Assembly (NCBI RefSeq): GCF_023701695.1
Contig: NZ_JAJOZC010000001.1
Coordinates: 7,005,894-7,069,893 of the forward strand
Length of the DNA: 64,000 nt
Direction of reading: 5' to 3'
Origin: Streptomyces sp. RKAG290
GTDB lineage: Bacteria > Actinomycetota > Actinomycetes > Streptomycetales > Streptomycetaceae
Positions within the stretch are counted from its first letter, which is position 1; every line of letters begins with the position of its first letter. The position numbers and the translations under genes were made by a program. Below, piece after piece: positions 34,312 to 43,398 of this stretch. Under the pieces are notes generated by a model, which saw only the letters and a program-made list of their open reading frames with translations, was not told where the DNA came from and did no database searches.

Positions 34312-35439
34312 TCACGTCCCGGAGCGGTTCGCCCGTTGACCGTTCCCGTGGACACCGGCCCCGGCCCCGTCCCCGTCCCCGTCCCGCGCCACCCGTCGCG
34401 TACCGACGTCGCCGGCTGCCCCGCCGTCCCCGATCGGCCGCCTGGCGGACGCCAGTCCGGCGAGCAGGCCGGCCCCTGCCGTCACGGGTGTGAAGCTCAG
34501 CGCGTTGCCGACGCCGGCCAGCGCCGCGAGCGCGGTCAGCGCGGCCGCGGCCGTCAGGGCGACCGGGGTGCTGCACGGCGAGCGCCACAGCGCGTACAGC
34601 AGCCAGCCGAACGCGGCCGCGAGCAGCAGCACCCCCACCACCCCCTGTTCGGCCGCCTGTTGCAGCGCCGCCGAGTGCGGCTTGCCGTCGGAGCGGAGGG
34701 TCTGCTGTGCGGTGGGGCTCAGCTCGTCGAAGCGGTCGGGTCCGATGCCCCGCACCGGATGCTGCCCGGCCAGATGCGCCGCGTCCTGCCAGAGCCGAAC
34801 CCGGTTCGAGGTGAGCTGCCCCTCGAGCGAGGCCGTGAGCCCAGGGGGCAGTACGTCCTCGGCCACCGCCCACGAGAGGCCGACCACCAGACCGGTGGCC
34901 AGCGCGAGCCCGGCCAGCCCGAGCAGCCGGCGCCGCATGCCGGCCGCGGCAACCGAACACAGCAGGACCCCGAGCGCCGCCGCACACCCCGCCGCCGAGC
35001 CGAGCCCGAGCGAGGCGCAGGCCGCCCCAAGGGCCAGCAGCCGTAGCGCGAACCGCAGCGAGTCCCGCCGGGCAGCAGCCGCCGCGCAGCAGGCCGATCC
35101 GGCCGCGAGCACCAGCAGCGCGGCGGCCGCACCGGTGTAGCCCGGCGCGGTGTCCACCGTGGCCGTGGCGCCGGGCACGCCGTGTCGCCAGACGACAGCC
35201 ATGACAAGGGCGGCCAGCGCGGCGACGGTCGCCGTCGCGACCGGCAGCAGCGTGCCGCAGACGCGCCCGCAGGCGAAGCCCGCCGCGACTGCCAGGAGTG
35301 CCAGCAAAACCCCCTCAGGCCGGGTTTCCCGCCCCGCCGCGCTGATCAGGGACCAGGTCGCGCAGGCGGCGAGAATCAGGGCCCCGGCAGCATCGGACGC
35401 GTTGCCGCCCTCTCGCCCCCGCTCTGCGGATGCAGTCAT
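34312..35439 (-). CDS. O-antigen ligase family membrane protein
   Basis: The 375-residue polytopic protein has about ten helices and the Wzy/WaaL-type loop NRVRLWQDAAHLAGQHPVRG then IGPDRFDEL, with His in DGKPHSAALQQAAEQGVVGV. These are the conserved features of O-antigen ligase/polymerase proteins, which act on undecaprenyl-linked glycans at the outer face of the membrane. In Gram-positive bacteria the role is attachment or polymerisation of surface glycans. ATG 35439 (MTASAERGREG) is chosen over a frame extension. The C-terminal tail is charged and low-complexity. Confidence 0.8.
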   Translation of the reverse strand: MTASAERGREGGNASDAAGALILAACATWSLISAAGRETRPEGVLLALLAVAAGFACGRVCGTLLPVATATVAALAALVMAVVWRHGVPGATATVDTAPGYTGAAAALLVLAAGSACCAAAAARRDSLRFALRLLALGAACASLGLGSAAGCAAALGVLLCSVAAAGMRRRLLGLAGLALATGLVVGLSWAVAEDVLPPGLTASLEGQLTSNRVRLWQDAAHLAGQHPVRGIGPDRFDELSPTAQQTLRSDGKPHSAALQQAAEQGVVGVLLLAAAFGWLLYALWRSPCSTPVALTAAAALTALAALAGVGNALSFTPVTAGAGLLAGLASARRPIGDGGAAGDVGTRRVARDGDGDGAGAGVHGNGQRANRSGT

Positions 35440-35633
35440 CACGTCCGTCCCCCGGCCTGTGACCGTCCCGTTCGCGACTGCCGGACACGGCCGGTCGGCG
35501 GGGGACTGGCGCACAGGCTAACGGCCGTGGCGGGCACGCGCGCGGGAGATGCGAAGAAACGATCCGGCGGTGCGGGTTCCGCAACCACGACGGGACTGCC
35601 GGTCACACAGGCCGCCACCGTAGACTCCGCCTG

Positions 35634-37229
35634 GTGAGCACCACCATCGCCCCGGTCGGCGACCCGCAGCAGCCCGCCTCCGCCCCGCGAGCCAGGCGTC
35701 TGCTGCCTCGTCTCGCACGCCCCTGCGCAGCCCTGCTCTCCGGGGTGATGCTCTACGCGAGCTTCCCGCCCCGGCCGCTGTGGTGGCTGGTTCTGCCCGG
35801 GTTCGCGCTGCTCGGCTGGGTGCTGTTCGAGCGCAGGTTCCGCGCCGCGTTCGGGCTCGGCCTGCTCGCCGGACTCGGCTTCATGCTGCCGCTGCTGCAC
35901 TGGACCGGCGAGGAGGTCGGACCGGTGCCGTGGCTGGCCCTGGCCGTCGCGGAGGCGCTGTTCATCGCGGTGGGCTGCATCGGCATCTCCGCCGTGTCCC
36001 GGCTCGCCGGCTGGCCGCTGTGGGCGGCCGCGGTCTGGACCCTGGACGAGGCGGCACGGGCGAGGGTGCCGTTCGGCGGCTTCCCCTGGGGCAAGATCGC
36101 CTTCGGTCAGGCGGACAGCGTGTTCCTGCCCCTGGTGGCGCTGGGCGGCACCCCGCTGCTCTCCTTCGCGGTGGTGCTGTGCGGCTTCGGGCTCTTCGAG
36201 GCGGTCCGCAGGTTCCGCATCCGCCGGGCCACGGGCGAACTGCCCCGCCTGGCGGCGGCAGCGACCGCGGCGGCCGTCCTGGTACCGGTGGCGGCCGCCC
36301 TCGCGTCGCTGCCGCTGGTGGACGACTCGGCCGAGGACGGCACCGCGACCGTCGCCGCGATCCAGGGCAACGTGCCGCGGCTCGGCCTCGACTTCAACTC
36401 CCAGCGCCGCGCCGTCCTGGACAACCACGCGAACCGCACGCTGCAACTGGCCCGGGACGTGAAGGCGGGCAAGGTGCCCCAGCCCGACTTCGTCCTGTGG
36501 CCGGAGAACTCCTCCGACCTCGACCCCTACCGCAACGCCGACGCGAGGATCGTGATCGACGACGCGGTGAAGGCCATCGGAGTGCCGACCGTGGTCGGCG
36601 CGGTCGTCGAGCCCGACACCGGCAAGCTGCGCAACACCCTCATCCAGTGGGACCCGGACAAGGGGCCCGTGGCCACGTACGACAAGCGCCACATCCAGCC
36701 GTTCGGCGAGTACATGCCGATGCGCTCCTTCGTGCGCATCTTCAGCTCGGACGTGGACCGGGTGCAGCGCGACTTCGGACCCGGCAAGAAGGTCGGTGTC
36801 TTCGATCTGGCGGGCACCCGGGTCGGGCTCGTCACCTGCTACGAGGCCGCCTTCGACGACGCCGCGCGGGACACGGTCGAGCACGGGGCCCAGCTCATCA
36901 CCGTCCCCAGCAACAACGCCACCTTCGGCCGGAGCGAGATGACCTACCAGCAACTGGCGATGTCGCGGGTGCGCGCGGTGGAGCACAGCCGGTCCGTCGT
37001 CGTCCCGGTCACCAGCGGCGTCAGCGCGGTCATCCGCCCGGACGGCACGATCGTCCAGAAGACCAGGATGTTCATGCCCGACGCGCTCGTGGACGAGGTT
37101 CCGCTGCGGTCCTCGCTGACCCCCGCGACCCGGATGGGACCGCTGCCCGAAGGGGTGCTGGCCCTGCTCGCGGTCGTCGGCCTCGGCTGGGTGACGACGA
37201 GGGCGGTCCGCGCACGCCGCGGCCGGTGA
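35634..37229 (+). CDS. lnt: Apolipoprotein N-acyltransferase
   Basis: The 531-residue protein has six to seven N-terminal helices followed by an outside carbon-nitrogen hydrolase domain. The catalytic triad is visible: Glu in VLWPENSSD, Lys in YDKRHIQPFGEY and Cys in GLVTCYEAAFDD. It adds the third acyl chain to the lipoprotein N-terminal Cys. Streptomyces typically carry two Lnt-like proteins, so which paralogue this is cannot be told. GTG start 35634 without a clear ribosome site. A Nudix gene follows after 30 bp. Confidence 0.92.
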   Translation: MSTTIAPVGDPQQPASAPRARRLLPRLARPCAALLSGVMLYASFPPRPLWWLVLPGFALLGWVLFERRFRAAFGLGLLAGLGFMLPLLHWTGEEVGPVPWLALAVAEALFIAVGCIGISAVSRLAGWPLWAAAVWTLDEAARARVPFGGFPWGKIAFGQADSVFLPLVALGGTPLLSFAVVLCGFGLFEAVRRFRIRRATGELPRLAAAATAAAVLVPVAAALASLPLVDDSAEDGTATVAAIQGNVPRLGLDFNSQRRAVLDNHANRTLQLARDVKAGKVPQPDFVLWPENSSDLDPYRNADARIVIDDAVKAIGVPTVVGAVVEPDTGKLRNTLIQWDPDKGPVATYDKRHIQPFGEYMPMRSFVRIFSSDVDRVQRDFGPGKKVGVFDLAGTRVGLVTCYEAAFDDAARDTVEHGAQLITVPSNNATFGRSEMTYQQLAMSRVRAVEHSRSVVVPVTSGVSAVIRPDGTIVQKTRMFMPDALVDEVPLRSSLTPATRMGPLPEGVLALLAVVGLGWVTTRAVRARRGR

Positions 37230-37259
37230 CCAGGTCGGCGCACCACGTAGGGTCGGCGC

Positions 37260-37739
37260 ATGGCAATTCCTGACTTCATCCGCGAGATCCGCGCCACCGC
37301 GGGTCACCAGTTGCTCCTGCTGCCCGGCGTCAGCGCAGTCGTGTTCGACGAGGAAGGCAGAGTCCTGCTCGGACGGCGTGCGGACACCGGCAAGTGGTCG
37401 ATCATCGGGGGTATCTCCGAGCCGGGGGAGCAGCCGGCGACGACGGCGGAGCGCGAGGTGTACGAGGAGACCGCCGTGCACTGCGTGGCCGAGCGGGTGG
37501 TGCTCACCCAGGCCCTGCCGCCCACGCAGTACGAGAACGGCGACCACTGCCAGTTCCTGGACGTCACCTTCCGTTGCCGGGCCACCGGCGGCGAGGCGCG
37601 CGTGAACGACGACGAGTCGCTGGAGGTGGCGTGGTTCCATGTCGACGCGCTGCCGCCGCTGGACGAATTCGCGCTCTTCCGCATCAAGCAGTCGCTGACC
37701 GACGGGCCCACCTGGTTCGAGACCACCACCCCGCAGTGA
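37260..37739 (+). CDS. Nudix hydrolase
   Basis: The 159-residue protein has a Nudix box GGISEPGEQPATTAEREVYE followed by ETAV, matching GX5EX7REUXEE, which binds the divalent metal and hydrolyses a nucleoside diphosphate-linked substrate. It starts MAIPDFIREIRATAGHQLLL, as in a common Streptomyces subgroup. Substrate specificity is not predictable. It lies 30 bp after lnt, possibly co-transcribed, and ends before a hairpin terminator. Confidence 0.9.
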   Translation: MAIPDFIREIRATAGHQLLLLPGVSAVVFDEEGRVLLGRRADTGKWSIIGGISEPGEQPATTAEREVYEETAVHCVAERVVLTQALPPTQYENGDHCQFLDVTFRCRATGGEARVNDDESLEVAWFHVDALPPLDEFALFRIKQSLTDGPTWFETTTPQ

Positions 37740-37741
37740 TG

Positions 37742-37788
37742 GTGACGGCCGGGCGGGCCGTCGTTTCCTGACCCGTCCGGGCCGTCAC
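37742..37788. terminator. Hairpin terminator after the Nudix gene
   Basis: GTGACGGCC at 37742-37750 pairs exactly with GGCCGTCAC at 37780-37788. An alternative short stem ACGGCC/GGCCGT at 37745-37761 could form instead. It starts 2 bp after the Nudix stop. Confidence 0.6.
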
Positions 37789-37906
37789 GCACCTCGCGGC
37801 GGCACCGTGGCGTACTCAACCGGGTTACGGCGCAGATGCGTTGACGCCGGACGGTACGGCCGGATCTCCGGTCCGCCGCGAGTGCGGATATGGCACAGTC
37901 GGGCCG

Positions 37907-39799
37907 GTGGACGCACTGAGGCCTCAGGACCCCGCGCGCATAGGCGCCTACCAGCTCATCGCCCGCCTCGGCGCGGGCGGCATGGGACAGGTGTACCTCG
38001 GGCGGTCCCCCGGGGGGCGGCTGGTGGCCGTGAAGGTCATCCGCGACGAGATCAGTGATCACCCCGACGCACTGGCCCGCTTCAGGCGCGAGGCCGCGAC
38101 CGTCGAGACCGTGCGCAGCGCGTACACCGCCCAGCTGATCGAGGCGTCGCTGGACACGTCTCCGTACTGGCTGGCCACCGAGTACGTGGCCGGGCCCACG
38201 CTGCGCGGCGCCGTGGCCGCGAACGGCCCCTTCCCACCGGACAGCGCACTGCGGCTGCTCGCCGCGCTCGCCGAGGGACTCGCCGCGGTCCACGTCCACG
38301 GAGTCACGCACCGGGACCTGAAACCGCACAACGTCATCCTCTCTCCGCAGGGGCCGCAGCTGATCGACTTCGGAATCGCCCGCGGGCTCGGACAGACGAT
38401 CCTCACCCGGGAAGGCATGGCGTCGGGGACGCCCGGCTTCGCGGCACCCGAGGTGCTCCTGCGCAACGAGGTGGGGCCGGCGGCAGACGTCTTCGCGCTG
38501 GGCGCGACCCTCGCCTACACGGCGACGGGCCGGCCCCCGTACGGCGCGGGCGACGCGGCGGCCGTCAGCTACCGGACCGTGTACGAGGACATCGACCTGG
38601 CGGGAGTGCGGCCGGAGCTGGCCGGGCTGATCCGGAGGTGTGTCGCCAAGGATCCGGCGGACCGGCCGGAGCCGGCCGCCGTGATCGCCCTGTGTGCGGT
38701 GGACTCACCGCTGGCGTCGGACGCGCACTACTTCGCACTGGTACGCGGCGCGGAGGACGAACTCGTACCGGCTCCCACGGGCCCGTCCGGCAGGTCCGAC
38801 GCATCTGCCACTTCGGCCACCTCCGCTGCCTCTGCCACATCTGCCGCGTCCGGGACGTCTGCCACGCTTGCCACCTCCCGCATGTCCGGCACATCTGCCA
38901 CGTCCCGCACGCCGACGGACGCGTACGCCGAGCCGGAGACCGTGCCCGCACCGCAGACCGGTGACCGGACCCGGCCCGCAGATCAGGAGCTGTCCGGCCA
39001 CCCGGCGCAGAGGCCGGTGACGACCGGGCCCGTCCAGCCACCCGGCACCACCCCGTACGACGGGCCGCACCCGCGGCAGCGTCCGGGCCGCGCGCCGCGG
39101 GGCCGGACCTGGCTCGCGGTCTGCGCCGTCGCGGCCGCCGTGCCGCTGACGGTCTGGCTGCTCCCGGAGGGGAACGGCACGGACACCGGCGCAGGACCCG
39201 CACCCGGGGCCACCGTGTCCGGTCAGCCGACCGCGACCCGCTCCGCAGCCAAGGACGCGGGGGTCGCCGGGCCCCCGGATCACATCGTGAACGACCGTGT
39301 CTCGCAGGATCGTTGGACCCTTTCGCAGGACCCGGAGCAGGCCGCCCTGGGCAGCGGCTCCTGCGATCTGGACAGCCTTGCCGCCTCCTCACCTCCCACG
39401 GGCCTGATGTCCTCCGTGTCGCACACCACCGGCTCGGACACCGCCTCGGTGTCGCTGCGCCCCAAGGACGCCGGGAAGGGGAAGAGACCCGCGCCCTACT
39501 ACGTCTCCGTGGGCGTCCGGCCCCCGCACGAGACCGACCGTGTCACCGGCCGGCCGCAGCGGGCGATCGCCAAGGGCATCGGCTTCACCAGCAAGCCCGT
39601 CGACCTCTACTCCCGGTGGGCCTCCGGCGGAACCGTCAAGCTCAGGTACCCCGAGGACTTCCGGGCCCACTTCGGCGAACGGGCCCTCGATGCCGTCCCG
39701 GTGGGGGAGGACCGAGGGGACTGGACCGTGGTGATCTACCACGTCGAGGGCGGGCCCACGAAGTACACATCCGTCGTCTGCAACGGCTTCCACGCCTGA
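37907..39799 (+). CDS. Transmembrane Ser/Thr protein kinase
   Basis: The 630-residue protein is a PknB-type kinase. Gly loop LGAGGMGQVYLG, Lys43 in VAVKVI, catalytic THRDLKPHNVIL, DFGIARGL and AAPEVLLRNE are all present. A Ser/Thr/Ala-rich linker around residues 300-345, coded by degenerate 9-bp repeats, and a Pro-rich stretch precede one helix (TWLAVCAVAAAVPLTVWLLP). An outside domain of about 200 residues with Cys near SGSCDLDS and VVCNGFHA follows. PASTA repeats are absent. GTG 37907 gives the family N-terminus. The signal is unknown. Confidence 0.93.
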   Translation: MDALRPQDPARIGAYQLIARLGAGGMGQVYLGRSPGGRLVAVKVIRDEISDHPDALARFRREAATVETVRSAYTAQLIEASLDTSPYWLATEYVAGPTLRGAVAANGPFPPDSALRLLAALAEGLAAVHVHGVTHRDLKPHNVILSPQGPQLIDFGIARGLGQTILTREGMASGTPGFAAPEVLLRNEVGPAADVFALGATLAYTATGRPPYGAGDAAAVSYRTVYEDIDLAGVRPELAGLIRRCVAKDPADRPEPAAVIALCAVDSPLASDAHYFALVRGAEDELVPAPTGPSGRSDASATSATSAASATSAASGTSATLATSRMSGTSATSRTPTDAYAEPETVPAPQTGDRTRPADQELSGHPAQRPVTTGPVQPPGTTPYDGPHPRQRPGRAPRGRTWLAVCAVAAAVPLTVWLLPEGNGTDTGAGPAPGATVSGQPTATRSAAKDAGVAGPPDHIVNDRVSQDRWTLSQDPEQAALGSGSCDLDSLAASSPPTGLMSSVSHTTGSDTASVSLRPKDAGKGKRPAPYYVSVGVRPPHETDRVTGRPQRAIAKGIGFTSKPVDLYSRWASGGTVKLRYPEDFRAHFGERALDAVPVGEDRGDWTVVIYHVEGGPTKYTSVVCNGFHA

Positions 39800-39937
39800 G
39801 ATCTCGCCGGCGCAGGATCCCTCCGCAACCCTGTACGGGCCCCGCCCGCCTCGTATACCGTCACCGTGACGTTTGGGATTGAAACGATTCATGCGCGCGT
39901 TTCCCAGCGATGCGCGCCTACGGAAGGACGCCGAGAC

Positions 39938-42547
39938 GTGACGAGTGAGGGCAACAAGAGGCCGGGTCCGACGCGGCGCACCGTGCTCGAAGTGGGTGTC
40001 GGCGGCGCGGCGTCGCTCGCGGCCGGACTGCCGCTCGTCGCCGCGGGTACGGCCGCCGCCGATGCCGCGCCGTCGCGCGGGACCTCATGGCACCGCTACG
40101 TCCAGGGGCCGTCGGACCGGACCGTGCGGCCGGTGCGGACAGTGCGCTCGGCGGGGGACGTGTCCAGGCCCGATGCGCTGCTGACGCCCGGCGGTCAGGT
40201 CACCGTCCTGCGGCGCGCGCAGCCGCCCGCCGCTCCCCGCTGGCCGCAGGGCACCAAGGCCGAGGCCTCGTCCACGCATGCGGGCAACAACGGCAGCGAC
40301 GGCCGGCCGCGTACATACACCGCGGAGCACACGATCGACGGCGACCCGGACACCTTCTGGAACGACGACACCGAGGGTGCCTTCCCCGACACCCTGACCA
40401 TCAGCCTGCCCGGGGAGCAGCAACTGCCCGGTGTGACGGTGGTGTCCAACACCGACGGCGTGCCCGCCGACTTCACCGTGGAGTCATGGGCGAACGAAGC
40501 CTGGCGGACCGTCGGCAAGGTCACCGGCAACACCGACGTACAGCGTGCCGTGCGCTTCGACGCGCCGGTCTCGACGGACCGGGTGCGTATCGTCGTCACG
40601 GCCGATCAGGACGCCGGACAGGGCGGGTTCACCCGCGTCAACGAGGTCTGGCCGGACGCGGTGGTTCCGCCGGTCGCTCCCAGTGTGACCCTCGACTTCG
40701 GCAAGGTCGTCGTGGGCTACCCGAAGGTGGATTTCGCCTGGGCCTCCGACAACAGTCCCGGCGTGCGTCTGGCGTTCTCCGAGACGCTCCAGTACCTGAC
40801 CGAGCGCTCCGACTTCACCCGCAGCGACCAGGCCGGGGGTGCGGGCCACGGCACCGACCAGTACGCCGTGCCCGCCGGTGGTGCCAAGTGGACGGACACC
40901 AAGGGCTTCGGCTCGGGCGACGACAAGGTGTACGCCGACGGGCTGCACGGCTTCCGCTACCTGAAGATCACGCTGGACGCGCTGCCGTCGGACGCGCCGG
41001 CCGCCCAGCCCTGGGGTGAAGTGGCCGTCGACGCCGTGGCGTTGGACTTCACCGCCTACCTCGGCACACCGGAGTCCTACCGCGGCTGGTTCCTGTGCTC
41101 CGACGAGGAGCTGAACCGCTACTGGTACGGAGCCTCATACACCAACGAACTGGTCGTCGACACCTTCCGCCGGGACGACGTGGACCCGCGCAACGCCTAC
41201 AGCCCGTCACTGGACGGCAAGCTGGTCCTGCACGACGGCCCCAAGCGGGACCGGGACCCGTATGTGGGGGACGTGGCGGTGGCGGGGCGGACCCTCTACC
41301 TCACGCACGACGACGCGGCAGAGGCGGCGCGCAATGTACTGGCCGACCTCGCCGACCACCAGCGGGACGACGGCTGGATCCCCCCGGCGTCCATCAACAA
41401 CTACACCCTCCCGCTGTTCGACTATCCGCTCTGGTGGGTGACGTGCAGCTGGGACTACGTGCTGTACACCGGCGACCAGGACTACGCCGCGCGCTACTAC
41501 CCGCAGCTGGTGAAGGTGCTCGACACCTGGTACCCGAGCGTGACGGACGACGCGGGGCTGCTCAGCAAGGGGCTGAACGGCACGTCGGACTACGGCGACT
41601 ACGCGTTCCTCGGCCGCACCGGCCGCATCACCTACTACAACGCCAACTACGTACAGGCGCTGCGCGACGCGGCTCGCATCGCCGGCGTCCTGGGCCACGA
41701 CTCCGACGCGAAGCGCTGGTCGGAACGGGCGGACAAGGTGGCCGTGGCCATCAACGACCACCTCTGGGACCCGGCGGCGGGTGCCTATCTGGACTCCGCC
41801 ACCGGCCCGGTGAGGCACGCCCAGGACGGCAACGCCATCGCCATCACCGCGGGCGTCGCAGACGCGGAGCGCGCGGCCTCGGCGCTGGCCCACCTCGACT
41901 CGACGACGAAGCTCAGGTACGGCAACGCCTTCATGGACAACGACACGCTGTTCGGCGGCGCCTCCCAGCGGGTGTACGCCTTCACGTCCTACCCGGAGCT
42001 GGTGGCCCGCTTCGAGACCGGCCGGCCGGACTCGGCGATCGACCAGATCAGGCGGACCTACGGCTGGATGGACAGCCACGACCCCGGCATCACGCAGTGG
42101 GAGGGCATCGGCCCGAACGGCTCGGCCTACGAACAGGGCTTCACGAGCATGGCGCACGGATGGTCGACGGGAGTGCTGCCCGCACTCACCCACCAACTGC
42201 TGGGCGCGAAGCCGACGTCACCCGGTTACGCCACCTGGGAGGTGCGGCCGAACCCCGGCCAGGTCCGCTGGGCGCAGGGCCAGCTCCCCACGCCGCACGG
42301 TCCGCTGGGTGTGGAGTGGGACCAGGACGGTGCGACCTTCACCCTGACGGTGCGGGTCCCGCGGGGTTCGCGCGGCTCGGTGGCGCTGCCCACGGAGGGC
42401 CGGAGCGTCACGGTGCGCTCGGGGCCGCGGACGTTGTGGAAGGGCGGCCGGGCGTACGGCACCGGCGTGCACGGTGACACGCGACGCGTGACGGTCACCG
42501 GTCTCACCCACGGCACGCATCACCTCACCCTCGTACGCGAGCGCTGA
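39938..42547 (+). CDS. Secreted GH78 alpha-L-rhamnosidase with Tat signal and discoidin-like domain
   Basis: An 869-residue protein. GTG 39938 starts a twin-arginine signal (PTRRTVLEVGVGGAASLAAG) ending near TAAADAAPS. An F5/8 type C (discoidin) domain spans about residues 90-235 (DGDPDTFWNDDTEGAFPDTL). A rhamnosidase (alpha/alpha)6 barrel follows with HDGPKRDRDPYVGDVAVAG, WWVTCSWDYVLYTGD and ITQWEGIGPNGSAYEQGFTS, plus a C-terminal beta domain (ATWEVRPNPGQVRWAQG). It probably trims rhamnosyl glycans outside the cell. The catalytic acid is likely within DGPKRDRD, from family knowledge. Confidence 0.87.
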   Translation: MTSEGNKRPGPTRRTVLEVGVGGAASLAAGLPLVAAGTAAADAAPSRGTSWHRYVQGPSDRTVRPVRTVRSAGDVSRPDALLTPGGQVTVLRRAQPPAAPRWPQGTKAEASSTHAGNNGSDGRPRTYTAEHTIDGDPDTFWNDDTEGAFPDTLTISLPGEQQLPGVTVVSNTDGVPADFTVESWANEAWRTVGKVTGNTDVQRAVRFDAPVSTDRVRIVVTADQDAGQGGFTRVNEVWPDAVVPPVAPSVTLDFGKVVVGYPKVDFAWASDNSPGVRLAFSETLQYLTERSDFTRSDQAGGAGHGTDQYAVPAGGAKWTDTKGFGSGDDKVYADGLHGFRYLKITLDALPSDAPAAQPWGEVAVDAVALDFTAYLGTPESYRGWFLCSDEELNRYWYGASYTNELVVDTFRRDDVDPRNAYSPSLDGKLVLHDGPKRDRDPYVGDVAVAGRTLYLTHDDAAEAARNVLADLADHQRDDGWIPPASINNYTLPLFDYPLWWVTCSWDYVLYTGDQDYAARYYPQLVKVLDTWYPSVTDDAGLLSKGLNGTSDYGDYAFLGRTGRITYYNANYVQALRDAARIAGVLGHDSDAKRWSERADKVAVAINDHLWDPAAGAYLDSATGPVRHAQDGNAIAITAGVADAERAASALAHLDSTTKLRYGNAFMDNDTLFGGASQRVYAFTSYPELVARFETGRPDSAIDQIRRTYGWMDSHDPGITQWEGIGPNGSAYEQGFTSMAHGWSTGVLPALTHQLLGAKPTSPGYATWEVRPNPGQVRWAQGQLPTPHGPLGVEWDQDGATFTLTVRVPRGSRGSVALPTEGRSVTVRSGPRTLWKGGRAYGTGVHGDTRRVTVTGLTHGTHHLTLVRER

Positions 42548-42554
42548 GGCGCTC

Positions 42555-42583
42555 CGGGGTCCCGTCGCCGGAACGGGACCCCG
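42555..42583. terminator. Hairpin terminator between convergent genes
   Basis: CGGGGTCCCGT at 42555-42565 pairs perfectly with ACGGGACCCCG at 42573-42583 over a 7-base loop. It lies 7 bp after the rhamnosidase stop. Confidence 0.8.
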
Positions 42584-42683
42584 CATGCGTGAGACCGGAT
42601 GCGGAGACCGGCACCCGGGTCGTGCCTACTCCTGCCCACGGCCTGGCGGCCGGGCCGCGGCTGCCCGGAGTCCGTGGCGGGTC

Positions 42684-43250
42684 CTACTTCGCCGCGGTCA
42701 CGGCTTTGAGTTCGTCGAGGGACTCCCGGATGAGCAGTGACATGTCCTGCCGGCCGGTACCGCTGATCCACCGTTCGAACGCGATCTTGAAGACGGCAAT
42801 GCCCGCCTCGGCTGCCAGACTCGCGGCGGGGTCTGCGACGCCGCGCCGACGCAGTGCGTCGGCGAGCGCCCCGGACAGCTTTGCGAGCTTGATCAGCTCG
42901 CGTTCCTGCAGCTCGGCGTTTGCGGCGATGATCTGCTGGCGCTGCCGGGCGTACTCGTAGCGCTCCTGGAACACGGCCGCTGCGGCGTCGAGGGCGGCGG
43001 CCACCGCGTCGATCGGAACCGCGGACTCGGGCGCGCCGGTGAGCGTGGACACGAAGAGGTCCTGCAGCGAGGCCGAGCCCGCGAAGAGGACCTCGCGCTT
43101 GTCGGCGAAGTGCCGGAAGAACGTGCGCTCCGTGAGCCCTGCCCGCCTGGCGATCTCGGTCACGGTGGTCTGCTCGTACCCGCGCTCGCTGTAGAGGTCC
43201 ATCGCGGCCTGTTCCAGCCTGCCGCGCGCGTTCGGCTCCCATCGACTCAT
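42684..43250 (-). CDS. TetR family transcriptional regulator
   Basis: The 188-residue protein starts MSRWEPNARGRLEQAAMDLY. Helix-turn-helix: QTTVTEIARRAGLTERTFFR with HFADKREVLFAG. The C-terminal domain is of the common TetR_C type (QRQQIIAANAELQERELIKL). It faces the epimerase-like gene at 43399 and two matching palindromes lie between, so it very likely represses both genes. Confidence 0.92.
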   Translation of the reverse strand: MSRWEPNARGRLEQAAMDLYSERGYEQTTVTEIARRAGLTERTFFRHFADKREVLFAGSASLQDLFVSTLTGAPESAVPIDAVAAALDAAAAVFQERYEYARQRQQIIAANAELQERELIKLAKLSGALADALRRRGVADPAASLAAEAGIAVFKIAFERWISGTGRQDMSLLIRESLDELKAVTAAK

Positions 43251-43265
43251 GGCGGCGATTCTATG

Positions 43266-43316
43266 TGATGACAGTGACTGGCATCAGATGTAGGCTGATG
43301 GCAGTCGCTGACATCG
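43266..43316. promoter_or_regulatory. Two TetR operators, 30 bp centre to centre
   Basis: TGATG-N-CAGT-N-ACTG-N-CATCA at 43266-43286 is a perfect 21-bp interrupted palindrome. The copy at 43296-43316 (TGATG-N-CAGT-N-GCTG-N-CATCG) has two changes. The spacing equals about three helical turns, so two dimers would sit on the same DNA face. The position is between divergent TetR and SDR genes. Confidence 0.85.
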
Positions 43317-43398
43317 GTGGTCCTGTCGCGCTTGCCGTGGCGTGGACGGTCGGTAGGCAGCGGCCGGCATGCAGCGGTCGACATACCGGAGGTTTCTC

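Noticed and set aside
33419..34493. Long read-through of the racemase frame
   Set aside because: It runs through another gene and a repeat array. A missing base at 33377-33379 explains it with a stop at 33418.
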